Below, piece by piece: positions 1 through 8,982 of a stretch of DNA of 51,074 bases. Position numbers and translations under genes: made by a program. Source of the DNA: UBA12545 sp051024685 (GTDB taxonomy: Bacteria; Bacillota; DSM-521; Neomoorellales; Neomoorellaceae); contig JAZHPA010000019.1 in NCBI GenBank assembly GCA_051024685.1, positions 1-51,074 of the forward strand, read 5' to 3'. The notes beneath the pieces are model-generated. The model was not told the DNA's origin, did no database searches, and worked only from the letters and a program-made list of their open reading frames with translations. Each line of letters starts with the position of its first letter. Position 1 is the stretch's first letter.

Positions 1-108
1 GCCGGGAAGCCTGCCGGAGCCTTGAGCCAAGCGCTAGTTTGGCCCGCGAGGGTTTCCGGAGCGAGCGAAAGCCAAGCCGGCCTGGGATCAAAACTGGGGA
101 TACGTCAG
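1..108 (+). repeat. MITE-like element, right end only (copy 1)
   Basis: This is the right-hand part of the palindromic repeat family seen in full at 41103-41364 and 50034-50300. The match runs from the window edge through the GCTAGTTTGGCCCGCGAGG core and the AGCGAGCGAAAGCCAAG block to the terminal AAACTGGGGATACGTCAG. The left end lies outside the window, so the target duplication cannot be checked. No credible protein is encoded. Confidence 0.85.
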
Positions 109-426
109 AGCTGTTGCCAAACTCATTGGTATGAAGGACTTTTGTAGGTTATGTGGAATCTTCCCCTGATGGGCCGCCGCACACCTCAGCATAAATTCTG
201 CCACATAAGCCTTGAAGAGCGCATCCCTCAGGACCACCAAGATGCAGGAGAAATTAGGCGGCGATCCGTACCCCATGCGCTTGCTCAGCCGCTGGTACCT
301 AAGGGGGTGATGGACCAGGCAAGATCGAGCCAATTTGTCGAAACCTTGCCGGCTGTTCCCGTAAAGTATAAAATGTTGATGTACGTACACCGCCGCGGCA
401 GCACTGGGTTCGGAGTATTGCACTAA
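109..426. other. Unassigned stretch between two repeat copies
   Basis: This interval lies between repeat copy 1 and the interrupted frame at 427. Reading frames are open on both strands (about 129 codons on the minus strand, 91 on the plus), but neither translation resembles a family I recognise, and neither has a convincing ribosome binding site. A second TATCCCCAG motif at about 430-438 resembles the end of the repeat family, so this may be a fragment of older inserted DNA. No function is assigned. Confidence 0.3.
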
Positions 427-861
427 GGTGTATCCCCAGCTGGTTTTCAGGTAACTGACTATGTTATGGCAACCCAATTGGGGGCTGAGCTATCCCCAGG
501 TTTTATTCCAGGCCTGCTTGGCTTTCGCTCGCTCCAAAAACCCTCGCGGGCAGGACTTTTGCTCGGCCTCAAGCTCCGGCGGGGTTCCCGGCCCAATCGG
601 CGTCCTTGCCGATGGGCCGGTCTCGGACATCCTATCCTCGACCCCGCCTCCGCTTTCGGCCAAAGCTTAAAGCCTGGGCTAGCCGCTCGGGTTTAGTCGC
701 TCGCTTTCAAGTCCAAGCAGGCCTCCCCTGGAAAAAGTGGGGATACGCCAGAATTGGGGGTTAAAAAACATCACGATTTTAGCTGGTCGGACAAAGAAAT
801 TGAGCGCGTGGTAAAAGCGGTGAAGGAGTCCTTAGGGTATTGTGTTAAGACATTAGTTTAG
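427..861 (+). pseudogene. Short ORF or gene 3' end interrupted by a repeat element
   Basis: An open frame runs from 427 to 484, is interrupted by the repeat at 485-751 and its target duplication, and resumes at 761, ending at TAG 859-861. Joining 484 to 761, which removes the element and one copy of the 9-bp AATTGGGGG duplication, keeps the frame. The joined product reads ..MATQLGVKKHHDFSW.. then ..KEIERVVKAVKESLG... The lysine/glutamate-rich final helix resembles C-terminal helices of several PLP-dependent aminotransferases, but the match is too short to name. An in-frame TAA at 424-426 means either a roughly 39-residue protein from ATG 466 or the decayed tail of a larger gene. A terminator follows directly. 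Confidence 0.5.
485..751 (-). repeat. MITE-like element with 9-bp target duplication (copy 2)
   Basis: This complete, inverted copy is 267 bp long. It begins CTGAGCTATCCCCAG and ends GTGGGGATACGCCAG, giving imperfect terminal inverted repeats. The perfect 9-bp direct repeat AATTGGGGG flanks it at 476-484 and 752-760, the mark of a transposition event. The outer arms match the other copies well (AGGCCTGCTTGG, TTTAGTCGCTCGCTT), while the centre has diverged. Overlapping open frames inside it are products of the repeat's base composition and are not called. Confidence 0.9.
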
Positions 862-893
862 GCCACGGGCGAACATACCGCCCGTGGCCTTTT
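860..893 (+). terminator. Rho-independent terminator
   Basis: A perfect 12-bp stem (AGGCCACGGGCG at 860-871 pairing with 879-890) with a 7-nt loop is followed by a short T-run. It begins inside the stop codon of the interrupted frame, so that frame was probably once the end of a transcribed gene. It also insulates the cysteine desulfurase downstream. Confidence 0.85.
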
Positions 894-910
894 AAAAAGG
901 GATGAAGGGT

Positions 911-2065
911 ATGAGTATCTATCTGGACAATGCTGCTACTTCTTTTCCCAAGCCAGAAATAGTATATAAAGCGATGGACGATTATCTGCGCCATATAGGG
1001 GTTAGCGCTGGGAGAGGGGCTTATAAGCTGGCGTTGAAGGCTGATAGAATTGTATATGAGACTCGCTCTCATTTAGGCCGCCTGTTCAACATAAAAGATG
1101 TTAGCCGCATCGTTTTTACCTTTAACGTTACCGAGGCCTTAAACCTGGCTATAAAGGGACTGCTTAGAGAGGGGGATCACGTTATAACCACCTCCCTGGA
1201 GCATAATGCCGTCTGGCGGCCCCTGAAAGGATTGGAACGGGAGAAAGGGATAAAGGTTACCGCCCTTCCTTGCCCTTTAGGAGGAACCTTTAGCTTACAA
1301 GATTTAGAAGAGGCCTTCAGGCCAGACACCAGGATGATCGTCATGCTTCACGCTTCCAATGTTACTGGTGCTTTGATGCCGGTCGAGGAAGTGGGAAGAA
1401 TAGCCCGCAAGAAGGGTATAGCTTTTCTGGTGGATGCCGCCCAGACAGCAGGAACCTACCCCATCGATGTAGAGGCCATGAACATCGATCTTTTAGCCTT
1501 TACCGGTCACAAAGGATTAATGGGGCCTCAAGGGACGGGCGGTTTATACATTCGGGAGGGATTCGAGCCGGAACCCCTTATAGAGGGAGGTACGGGAAGC
1601 GAGTCGGCGCTAGAAAAACAGCCTCGGGTTTTACCTGACCGTTATGAGGCAGGCACCCAAAATGTAGTGGGGCTAGCGGGCCTCAAGGCAGCAGTGGAAT
1701 TCTTGCTGGAGACAGGGGTGGAAAACATCCGGAAAAAAGAAATGGAACTCCTCGGTTATTTGCAGGAAGGCTTAAAAGGGATACCTGGATTGGAAATCTA
1801 TGGACCTCGTGACGTTAACTCCAAAGTTGGCGTGATATCTTTTAATGTAGCTTCTGTGAGCGCTGGTGAAGTGGCCTATGTGCTAGATGAGGTCTATGGG
1901 ATCATGGTGAGGTCCGGATTGCATTGCGCCCCTTGCGCTCATCGCACCATCGGCACCTTGGAGCGGGGAACAGTACGGGTAAGCCTAGGTTATTTTAACA
2001 CCCGTAACGATGTTGATACCCTTCTGGCAGCCTTAAGAGATATCTCTGGACGTTTAAAAGGGTGA
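911..2065 (+). CDS. Cysteine desulfurase family protein (class V aminotransferase)
   Basis: This PLP enzyme of the NifS/SufS-like group probably releases sulfur or selenium from (seleno)cysteine. It opens with the YLDNAATSFPKP motif. It has a VDAAQTAG cofactor-binding strand, the Schiff-base lysine in TGHKGLMGPQG (about residue 201), and a catalytic-cysteine loop RSGLHCAPCAH near residue 340. The HCAPC form is typical of the stand-alone cysteine desulfurase-like subfamily rather than classical IscS. The 384-residue length is normal. I chose ATG 911 over ATG 902 because AAAAAGGG lies 9 nt before 911, whereas 902 directly abuts it. No iscU or sufBCD partner is adjacent, so the acceptor is unknown. 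Confidence 0.85.
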   Translation: MSIYLDNAATSFPKPEIVYKAMDDYLRHIGVSAGRGAYKLALKADRIVYETRSHLGRLFNIKDVSRIVFTFNVTEALNLAIKGLLREGDHVITTSLEHNAVWRPLKGLEREKGIKVTALPCPLGGTFSLQDLEEAFRPDTRMIVMLHASNVTGALMPVEEVGRIARKKGIAFLVDAAQTAGTYPIDVEAMNIDLLAFTGHKGLMGPQGTGGLYIREGFEPEPLIEGGTGSESALEKQPRVLPDRYEAGTQNVVGLAGLKAAVEFLLETGVENIRKKEMELLGYLQEGLKGIPGLEIYGPRDVNSKVGVISFNVASVSAGEVAYVLDEVYGIMVRSGLHCAPCAHRTIGTLERGTVRVSLGYFNTRNDVDTLLAALRDISGRLKG

Positions 2066-2072
2066 TACTTTA

Positions 2073-2195
2073 ATGGGCAAAGTATTTATTATTGTGGTGG
2101 ATGAAGAGGAGCAAATGAAGTACCAAAATCAAAGGCATCATAACTCCTTCCTCTTTCTTACGGCCGCAGGGTGGCCACCGCCCGCTGGGGCTTAA
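2073..2195 (+). CDS. Possible short ORF after the desulfurase
   Basis: An ATG lies 8 nt after the desulfurase stop and opens a 40-codon frame starting MGKVFIIVVDEEEQMKY. The first 20 or so residues look protein-like, but the tail reads through the antisense 3' end of the HAD gene and becomes proline/alanine-rich. It may be the truncated start of a downstream partner of the desulfurase. I do not recognise it. Confidence 0.25.
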   Translation: MGKVFIIVVDEEEQMKYQNQRHHNSFLFLTAAGWPPPAGA

Positions 2196-2610
2196 GGAGA
2201 AAGTCTAAAGCCGCTAAAATGTGGGGAAATACGACATCGGCAGCCAAGATCGCGCTGATAGCCGCGCCTTCTTCCCCTAAAACCGCTAAGCCTAGAGCCG
2301 CCTTTTGCAGCATCAAGGCATCATTACGGCCGTTGCCGATGGCCGCCGTCTGCCCGGCCCCCAGGTCCTCCACCAGCCGTGCCTTATCGGCCCCGCCCTC
2401 CCGGGGATTCACCTGCACCAACTCTACCGGTAACTTGGCGCATTCCCTACCCGCGCTCCCAAAGGTGTCGGCGGTAAAGACGTAAAGGGCAGCCTTACGG
2501 CTTAAATCCTCCAGCCTCTCTTTTACCCCCGGAAGCAGGGTGCCATCCAGGGCCAGGGTGCCGTTAAAGTCCAGGACTATATGGTTAATGGCAATCTCAC
2601 GGCCGGGCAA
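2158..2610 (-). CDS. HAD-superfamily phosphatase, soluble P-type-ATPase-like
   Basis: This is a small (150 aa) HAD-fold hydrolase without an evident cap domain. Motif I is DFNGT at residues 14-18, so the usual second aspartate is asparagine, close to the DKTGT of P-type ATPases. A late GNGRND motif (about 92-97) stands in for GDGxND. These features fit the family of soluble proteins related to the P-type ATPase phosphorylation domain. The substrate is unknown. The start is probably TTG 2610, 1 nt downstream of the DUF134 stop codon, so translation is likely coupled to that gene. Confidence 0.75.
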   Translation of the reverse strand: MPGREIAINHIVLDFNGTLALDGTLLPGVKERLEDLSRKAALYVFTADTFGSAGRECAKLPVELVQVNPREGGADKARLVEDLGAGQTAAIGNGRNDALMLQKAALGLAVLGEEGAAISAILAADVVFPHILAALDFLLKPQRAVATLRP

Positions 2611-2611
2611 A

Positions 2612-3070
2612 TCAATCTTCAGCAGGGGGAGCTCCCTCCTCCCACCCGCGGCGGCACCGGCGGCGGAACGGACCGGCCGCCAACCTCTTTCGGCAGTGGG
2701 GGCACTCCATCCCTGCGCCCTCTTCGCCCTCGTCCATGGCCCATTCCCGGCCGCAAAACCGGCAACGTACCTTCTCGGGACTCAGGCGGAAGCAGCCCCC
2801 CTCCACTTTGATAGCTTTTCCGTTGATCAGAGCCTCGGCAATCTTGGCCCGGGCCGAATTAAGAATACGGAAAAAAGTGGGGCGGGAAACTTCCATGCGG
2901 GCGGCACAGTCTTCCTGTTCCAGCCCTTCCAAGTCTTTTAACCGAATGGCTTCCAGTTCTTCAACCGCCAGGGTAACCTCTTCCAGTTCCTGCAAGGGTA
3001 CTCCGGCCGGCTTAAAGTAAGTGGTTTGGGGTAAAAACTCTACCCGTCGATACTTGGGAGGTCGAGGCAT
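2612..3070 (-). CDS. DUF134 (UPF0251) predicted DNA-binding protein
   Basis: The N-terminal half, MPRPPKYRRVEFLP through a helix-turn-helix around residues 40-85 (RLKDLEGLEQEDCAARMEVS then RPTFFRILNSAR), is the signature of the DUF134 family, whose members are predicted sigma-region-4-like DNA binders. Residues about 103-128 hold a CxxC...CxxC zinc-ribbon-like module. It is the middle gene of a three-gene minus-strand run (DUF169, DUF134, HAD), with 3 nt between it and the gene upstream. The ATG start has AAGGA 8 to 9 nt upstream. The target genes are unknown. Confidence 0.85.
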   Translation of the reverse strand: MPRPPKYRRVEFLPQTTYFKPAGVPLQELEEVTLAVEELEAIRLKDLEGLEQEDCAARMEVSRPTFFRILNSARAKIAEALINGKAIKVEGGCFRLSPEKVRCRFCGREWAMDEGEEGAGMECPHCRKRLAAGPFRRRCRRGWEEGAPPAED

Positions 3071-3073
3071 GTT

Positions 3074-3847
3074 CTATTTTCCTTCCTCAAGATCTTCTGG
3101 AGTAAGAGTATAGGCCGGAACCATACTCGGGGTCCAGTTCATGAAAGGACCAACCGGGTAAACCTGCCCAACGGCCATTTGCAGGCTTTCCAAGTTTTCT
3201 ACCAAAGTTTGGAGTAAACTAAAGGGCAAGGCAAATAGAAGTTCATCCTTTTGGGTGCCGCCAAAGGTGCGGTCTCCGGCGCAGGGAAAACCGATCACCG
3301 GTTTCTGCTCGCCCAGGGCAAAACCGATGGAAGAGCACAGGGCGGCTTCTGCCACCGTATCGGCCTTGACCGCCTCACCGGTCTCAAACAGGGTAGCATG
3401 GATGAGCCGCATAATCTGGGCGGGATTGCCGTAAATAACCACTACCTCAGGGTCCACTTCTTTAAACCCGGCCAGGGGGCCTACGTAAATGCCTTGATAA
3501 AGCTTGCCCTTGTCCCCCAACTTATATGTGTTGGCCATGAACTTGCGACCCGCTTCCAGGTCGGCCACATAACGGCCTACGGCCGCCTGTCCGGTGGTAA
3601 ACCGGGCCGGCGTTTTGATCAGTCCCGTGCATGCAGCTCCGATGGCGCAGATCATCAGGTCCGGGGTTCCAGAAGCAAATTTGCCCTGATACCGCGCCTG
3701 GCAGACCAACTGGCATATGTTTACCTTCCAGTTGTAAGGGCGGCGTGGCAGTTCCTCTTTGCGGCGGTACATTTTCACCCCAACCGGTTGCGTATCCAAC
3801 CGTAGGAGCTCCATCAACCGCTGCACGAAAAGGGCGGTCTCGGCCAT
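3074..3847 (-). CDS. DUF169 family protein
   Basis: This 257-residue protein matches the DUF169 family (COG2043): an N-terminal LDTQPVGVKMYRRKEELP segment, conserved cysteines in NICQLVCQARYQGK and in MICAIGAACTG, and a GFPCAGDRTFGGTQKDE block near the C-terminus. The family is common in anaerobic bacteria and archaea, but its biochemical role is not established. The paired cysteines may bind metal or a cofactor, which is inference. It is probably the first gene of a transcript that continues into the DUF134 and HAD genes. The ATG follows a GGAGAG site. Confidence 0.8.
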   Translation of the reverse strand: MAETALFVQRLMELLRLDTQPVGVKMYRRKEELPRRPYNWKVNICQLVCQARYQGKFASGTPDLMICAIGAACTGLIKTPARFTTGQAAVGRYVADLEAGRKFMANTYKLGDKGKLYQGIYVGPLAGFKEVDPEVVVIYGNPAQIMRLIHATLFETGEAVKADTVAEAALCSSIGFALGEQKPVIGFPCAGDRTFGGTQKDELLFALPFSLLQTLVENLESLQMAVGQVYPVGPFMNWTPSMVPAYTLTPEDLEEGK

Positions 3848-4053
3848 CTCTTTACTCTCCTCTCCCCGCAGCTTTAGTAAGGGGCGATCCCCGTCTACCC
3901 CCTAAATATATCCTATCGGTTCCGGGCCCGTCTAGTACCATGCACCACTACCCCTAGCCCGAACGCAACCCATTAGGCCTTTCGTCTACCATTATACCCC
4001 CTCCGGCACCTTGCTTGTACCTGCCGAGCTTTGAGGTATTTGGGCTGTTCTCT

Positions 4054-6066
4054 TCACTCCCGATCCTCTAATAGTTTCCTCAACCCTTCCTCGTCCAGCA
4101 AAGGTATACCCAGCTCCCGGGCCTTATCGTATTTGGAACCCGGATTGTCTCCCACCACTACGTAATCCGTGCGGCGGCTAACGCTGCTGGCTACCTTGCC
4201 TCCCGCCCGGACAATGAGATCCGTAGCCTCCTGGCGGGTGAGATTGGGCAGGGTACCGGTTAAGACGAAGGTTTTACCGGCCAGAGGCCCTGGTGTTTCC
4301 GGCTCAGCTTCCGCCTCCATTCTTACCCCTGCCCGCCGCAGCTTCTCCAGAACCTCCAGATTACGTGGTTCATCAAAGAAGGCCTTGATGCTGGCCGCAA
4401 TTTTGGGACCAATATCGGGAAGGGTCGTCAGCTCCTCCAAACTGGCCTCCCGCAGGCGATCCAGGGACCGGAAGTGGCGGGCCAGGGTGCGGGCTGCCCG
4501 TTCACCCACGTGGCGAATACCCAGGGCAAACAACAACCTTTCCAGGCCTTTGTTTTTGCTGGCCGCAATGGCAGCAATTAAATTCTGGGCCGACTGCTGG
4601 GCGAAGCGCTCCAGGGGCAGCAGGTCTTCCACCTTGAGGTAATAGAGATCCCCCGCATCGGCAATGAGTCCGGCATCCAGGAGCTGAGAAACTATAGCCG
4701 GCCCCAGGCCCTGGATGTCCATGGCCGACCGGGAGGCGAAATGGATAATCCGTTCCTTCACCTGGGCGGGACAGGCCAGGCCGCCGCTGCAGCGGTGGGC
4801 TGCTTCTCCCTCCTCGCGGATAACCCTGGACCCGCAGACCGGGCACCTCTCCGGGAGGTGAAATTCCTTTTCCTCTCCGGTCCTCCGTTCGGGCAAAACC
4901 TTGACCACTTCGGGAATGACATCCCCCGCCTTCTGGATTATGACCGTATCCCCTATGCGCACGTTTTTTTCCCGGATAATATCTTCATTGTGCAGGGAAG
5001 CCCGGCTGACGGTGCTCCCGGCCAGGCGCACAGGTTCCAGCAGGGCTGTGGGCGTAAGCACCCCGGTACGTCCCACCCGGACAATAATATCCAGCACCCG
5101 GGTGATGGCCTGTTCAGCCGGGAATTTATAGGCCACGGCCCAGCGGGGGCTCTTGGCCGTGGCGCCCAGAACCCGCTGCAGGGCCACGCTATTCACCTTT
5201 ATGACCAGCCCGTCAATTTCATAAGGCAGGGCCGCTCGCTTTTCCGCGGTCCATTCCTCTACCACTTCCAGCACTTCCCCGGCATGGCGGCAGTGCAGCC
5301 GGTAGGGGTTAACCGGAAAACCCAGTCCGGCCAGATAGTCCAGGGCTTCCATCTGGGTAGCCGGCTCAGGCTCTTCAGTGTATAACACCTGGTAAACAAA
5401 AAGGCCCAAGGTCCGGGAGGCCGTAACCTTAGGGTCCAGCTGGCGCAGAGAGCCGGCCGCAGCATTGCGGGGATTGGCAAAGACGGGCTCCCCCGCCTCT
5501 TCCCTCGCTTTATTCAGGCGCGCAAAAGCTGCCTTGGGCATATAGACTTCCCCCCGCACTTCCAGCCGGGCTACAGGCCGCTTGAGCCGCAAAGGGAGGG
5601 CCCGCACGGTGCGCAAATTGGCCGTGACATCTTCTCCCACCTCGCCGTCTCCCCGAGTGGCACCGGTGGTAAAGACCCCATCAACATAAACCAGGGCTAC
5701 GGACAGGCCGTCAATTTTGGGTTCCACCACGTAGTCTACCGGCCCCCCGGCCAGCTCCCGCACCCGCCGGTCAAAGTCCCGAAGCTCTTCGGGGGAAAAG
5801 GCATTGGCCAGGCTGAGCAAAGGCTGGCGGTGGCGAACCGTGGCGAACTCCGGCCGGGGAGCCCCTCCCACCCGCTGGCTGGGGGAATCGGGGGTAACCA
5901 GTTGGGGAAATTTCGCTTCCAACTCCAGCAGCTCGCGCATGAGCTCATCGAATTCCTGGTCGCTAATGATGGGCGCATCGAGAACAAAATAACGGTAATT
6001 ATGCTCTTCAATTAGCCGTCGCAGTTCCTCCAGGCGTTTTTGAGCCTGCTCCTTGCTTACAGCCAT
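4054..6066 (-). CDS. ligA: NAD-dependent DNA ligase LigA
   Basis: This enzyme seals nicked DNA during replication and repair, using NAD+. The 670-residue product has the full domain order: an Ia/adenylation domain with the AMP-accepting lysine in KIDG (K117), an OB fold (about 315-395), a four-cysteine zinc finger (CPVCG...CSGGLACP, about 400-430), helix-hairpin-helix repeats, and a C-terminal BRCT domain (GKTFVLTGTLPNLTRQEA). The reading frame extends 11 codons further upstream, but I chose ATG 6066 because AGGTGA lies about 8 nt before it and the protein then begins as usual for the family. It starts 10 nt after pcrA, a common firmicute arrangement. Confidence 0.97.
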   Translation of the reverse strand: MAVSKEQAQKRLEELRRLIEEHNYRYFVLDAPIISDQEFDELMRELLELEAKFPQLVTPDSPSQRVGGAPRPEFATVRHRQPLLSLANAFSPEELRDFDRRVRELAGGPVDYVVEPKIDGLSVALVYVDGVFTTGATRGDGEVGEDVTANLRTVRALPLRLKRPVARLEVRGEVYMPKAAFARLNKAREEAGEPVFANPRNAAAGSLRQLDPKVTASRTLGLFVYQVLYTEEPEPATQMEALDYLAGLGFPVNPYRLHCRHAGEVLEVVEEWTAEKRAALPYEIDGLVIKVNSVALQRVLGATAKSPRWAVAYKFPAEQAITRVLDIIVRVGRTGVLTPTALLEPVRLAGSTVSRASLHNEDIIREKNVRIGDTVIIQKAGDVIPEVVKVLPERRTGEEKEFHLPERCPVCGSRVIREEGEAAHRCSGGLACPAQVKERIIHFASRSAMDIQGLGPAIVSQLLDAGLIADAGDLYYLKVEDLLPLERFAQQSAQNLIAAIAASKNKGLERLLFALGIRHVGERAARTLARHFRSLDRLREASLEELTTLPDIGPKIAASIKAFFDEPRNLEVLEKLRRAGVRMEAEAEPETPGPLAGKTFVLTGTLPNLTRQEATDLIVRAGGKVASSVSRRTDYVVVGDNPGSKYDKARELGIPLLDEEGLRKLLEDRE

Positions 6067-6076
6067 ACCCTTCACC

Positions 6077-8284
6077 TCATACCTTCTGCAAAGGTGCATA
6101 GCGCAGTAGCAATTCCTTTAATCCCAGTTCGGGAAAGGCTACGGTTACCTGAGCGTCTTCCCCCTCCCCTTTGATGCGGACAATGACGCCGATACCAAAC
6201 TTGGCATGCCGTACCCTGTCACCCACCGCCAGGGAGGCGGGGGAACCATTGCCGGTGGAGGCTTGTCTCTTTAATCCCTTGTCTTTTCCCCCGGGCACCA
6301 CTCTTAATTCCGGCCGCTGAAAGGCCGTAGGGGGCACCTTGCCTAATTCCGGCTGACCCCAAGGTTGTACCAGTTCCAGCGGTATTTCCTGCAGGAAACG
6401 GGAGGGTGGACTGTTCAAAGTGGTACCGTATAGGTTGCGGCTGGTAGCATAGGTAAGGTATAAAACTTCCCGGGCCCGGGTCATGCCTACATAACAGAGG
6501 CGGCGCTCTTCTTCCAGTTCCTCCAGATCAGTAGTGGAACGGAAGTGGGGAAAGACCCCTTCTTCCAGGCCGGCCAGGAATACGACCGGGAACTCCAGAC
6601 CCTTGGCCGTATGCAGGGTCATTAAGGCCACGGCATCGCCGCCGCTGTAATTATCGGCCTCCGCCACCAGGGCCACCTGGGCCAGAAATCCTTCCAGGCT
6701 TTTTTCTTCCGCTTGGGCATCATAAGCCCGGGTGACGGTCAGCAATTCCTTCAAGTTTTCCAGGCGCGCCTGGGCTTCGGGAGTCCTTTCCGCCTCCAGC
6801 TCCGCTTGATAGCCTGTCTCCTGCAAAATCCTCTCCACCAGAGCCGTTACCGGTAGTTTCTCCCTTTCCTGCCGCAAATTATCCAACAGCTTCCCCAATT
6901 CTTTCAGGGGGGATAGCTGGCGGGGCATAAGGCCGGGAACTTCTTCGGCCCTCTGCAGGGCCTCAAAAATGGTGATGCCCCGTTCCTGGCTGAAAAGTTC
7001 CAGCCGCAGCCAGGTTCCTTCGCCAATGCCCCGTCGGGGCACATTGATGATCCGCTTCAAGCTCAAGCTGTCGGCCGGGTTGACCATGACCCGCAAGTAA
7101 GCCAGGATATCTTTAATTTCCTTGCGCTGGTAGAATTTGAGGCCGCCTACAATTTCATAGGGCAACCCCAATTGGATGAAGGCTTCCTCTAAAGCCCTGG
7201 ACTGGGCATGGGTGCGGTAGAGCACAGCAAAAGCACCGAAGGGCCGGTTCTCCTCCCGGTGGCGGCGGTAAATTTCGCGGGCTATGAAAGTTGCTTCATC
7301 CTTTTCGTTCTCCGCCTCATAAAGATAGAGGGGTTCTCCTTCCTGTCGCCGTGTCCAGAGGCGTTTCTCCTTACGGCCTATGTTATGCTTGATCACCTCG
7401 TTGGCCGCCTGGAGGATGGGCCAGGTAGAGCGGTAGTTTTCCTCCAGTAGAATGACCCTGGCGTTGGGGTAATCTTCTTCAAAGGCTAAAATATTCCCTA
7501 TATCCGCCCCGCGCCAGCCGTAAATGGACTGGTCCGGGTCCCCCACCACGCATAAGTTTTGGCCCTCCCCTGCCAGAAGCCTCACCAGAACATACTGGGC
7601 ATGGTTGGTATCCTGATATTCGTCGATCAGGATATGCTGCCAGCGCTGCTGGTAGTGACGCAGGACCAGGGGATTCCTCTGGAAAAGGTCCACAGTGAGC
7701 ATGATGAGATCATCGAAATCCAGGGCATTGAGGTTTTTCAGCTTCTCCTGGTAAAGGCGGTAAATGGTGGCCAACTTTTGTTCGGCATAAGTGCCGGCCA
7801 CCCCCTCGTAGTCCGCAGGGGAGTACAAGGCATTTTTGGCGCTGCTGATGGCTGCGGCTACCGAGCGCAGGGGGAACTTCTTCTCATCCAGGTTGAGTTC
7901 CCGCAGTATCTCCCGCAACACAGCCAGCTGGTCATCGGTATCATATATCACAAAGCTGGGCGTATAGCCTAACAGGTGGATATCGCGCCTTAAAATGCGG
8001 ACACAGGCGGAGTGAAAGGTGCTCACCCAAAGGTAACGGGCAGTGGGGCCTACGATTTTTTCCAGCCGCTCCTGCATCTCGCGGGCCGCTTTGTTGGTGA
8101 AAGTAACCGCCAGGATGGCTTCCGGCGGCACCCCTTCCAGCAACAAGTGGGCTACCCGGTAGGTAAGCACCCGTGTCTTGCCGCTGCCGGCACCGGCCAG
8201 GACCAGCAAGGGGGCTCCCCGGTGGCATACTGCTGCCTGCTGTTGGGGGTTTAGGGTATCTAAAAAGTCCAGCAAAGGCTTCAC
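6077..8284 (-). CDS. pcrA: ATP-dependent DNA helicase PcrA (UvrD/Rep family)
   Basis: This is a superfamily 1A 3'-5' helicase for replication restart, excision repair and removal of RecA filaments. Visible are the Q-motif region LNPQQQAAV, Walker A GAGSGKT at residues 31-37, the DEYQDTN Walker B block, and GDPDQSIYGWRGA, ENYRS, TLHTAKGLEFPVV and VGMTRAR motifs. The C-terminal 50 residues form the small VGDRVRHAKFGIGVI domain typical of PcrA. The 735-residue length is normal. The start is probably GTG 8284; its Shine-Dalgarno spacing is short. It is transcribed ahead of ligA. Confidence 0.96.
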   Translation of the reverse strand: MKPLLDFLDTLNPQQQAAVCHRGAPLLVLAGAGSGKTRVLTYRVAHLLLEGVPPEAILAVTFTNKAAREMQERLEKIVGPTARYLWVSTFHSACVRILRRDIHLLGYTPSFVIYDTDDQLAVLREILRELNLDEKKFPLRSVAAAISSAKNALYSPADYEGVAGTYAEQKLATIYRLYQEKLKNLNALDFDDLIMLTVDLFQRNPLVLRHYQQRWQHILIDEYQDTNHAQYVLVRLLAGEGQNLCVVGDPDQSIYGWRGADIGNILAFEEDYPNARVILLEENYRSTWPILQAANEVIKHNIGRKEKRLWTRRQEGEPLYLYEAENEKDEATFIAREIYRRHREENRPFGAFAVLYRTHAQSRALEEAFIQLGLPYEIVGGLKFYQRKEIKDILAYLRVMVNPADSLSLKRIINVPRRGIGEGTWLRLELFSQERGITIFEALQRAEEVPGLMPRQLSPLKELGKLLDNLRQEREKLPVTALVERILQETGYQAELEAERTPEAQARLENLKELLTVTRAYDAQAEEKSLEGFLAQVALVAEADNYSGGDAVALMTLHTAKGLEFPVVFLAGLEEGVFPHFRSTTDLEELEEERRLCYVGMTRAREVLYLTYATSRNLYGTTLNSPPSRFLQEIPLELVQPWGQPELGKVPPTAFQRPELRVVPGGKDKGLKRQASTGNGSPASLAVGDRVRHAKFGIGVIVRIKGEGEDAQVTVAFPELGLKELLLRYAPLQKV

Positions 8285-8442
8285 CCCTTGAAAAAGCTAT
8301 AAGTGTTTTCGCCGCGCCGGAGTTAATTTCCTGCCATTATCTTTATTTTAACACTGAGCCCTCTTCCAACAAAAATAGCCATTAAGCTGGCAAAAACATA
8401 TAATGCAACAGGTAAGCGATTTGACGGAAAGGGAGGGATTTC

Positions 8443-8982
8443 ATGTATTTCCTCAACATGCCGGGTATGGCCAGAAACAGCGAAGGACTGGGAGATAATA
8501 CTCGGGAGGACAGCGATAGCCAACAGAATAACACCGCTCCAAATAATCATCCCACATCCGATCAATCTACCAGTCCTTTTCCTAATCACTCTGCCCGGGA
8601 CGAGGACTCTAAAAACAATGGATCTGAGACGCCCATCAACCTGGTCATGTACGGGCACGCTCTTTTGCGCGAAGCCATTTTAAACGGCTCGGCCAATAAC
8701 CTGTGCCATAATCTGCACCTCTGGATTGAAAAAGCGCGCCTTTTCCTCAACTATGCCGATGCCGGCGTGGAAACCTTAAACAATATTGTGAACGTCACCC
8801 GGGATAATTTAGCCCGGGCCACCGGTGCAGCAGCGCCAGGAGAGTTCGGGGCGGAATCTTTAGCTATGCCGGCCTCCTCCTTTAAACTGTTCTGGGACCT
8901 CATCCGTACCCCCGAATTTCAACAATTCTTTGGCCGCATGCTGGCTCAGATGTTGCAACCAAAATTTCAGGGCTCCGGTTAA
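8443..8982 (+). CDS. Hypothetical protein with low-complexity N-terminus
   Basis: This 179-residue protein is not recognised. Residues about 10-65 are rich in Asn, Ser, Asp, Thr and Pro and are likely disordered. The remainder is predicted helical (LVMYGHALLREAI, LHLWIEKARLFLNYADAG, FQQFFGRMLAQMLQ). There is no signal peptide or membrane segment. GGAGGG lies upstream of the ATG and a terminator overlaps the stop, so it is a complete single-gene unit, divergent from pcrA. The composition would suit a sporulation or surface-associated protein, but nothing proves this. Confidence 0.7.
   Translation: MYFLNMPGMARNSEGLGDNTREDSDSQQNNTAPNNHPTSDQSTSPFPNHSARDEDSKNNGSETPINLVMYGHALLREAILNGSANNLCHNLHLWIEKARLFLNYADAGVETLNNIVNVTRDNLARATGAAAPGEFGAESLAMPASSFKLFWDLIRTPEFQQFFGRMLAQMLQPKFQGSG

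Noticed and set aside
485..751. Overlapping open frames inside the repeat copies, sharing a PGLLGFRS-like peptide
   Set aside because: The same peptide appears in several repeat copies, but in frames that break differently in each, without ribosome binding sites. It follows from the repeat sequence, not from selection on protein.
1..751. CRISPR array
   Set aside because: The repeats are about 265 bp long, widely dispersed and in both orientations; there are no short regular repeats with spacers and no cas genes.
4169..5385. Long plus-strand open frames opposite ligA, and similar antisense frames over other genes
   Set aside because: These are shadows of GC-rich coding sequence with no family similarity; the minus-strand genes are unambiguous.
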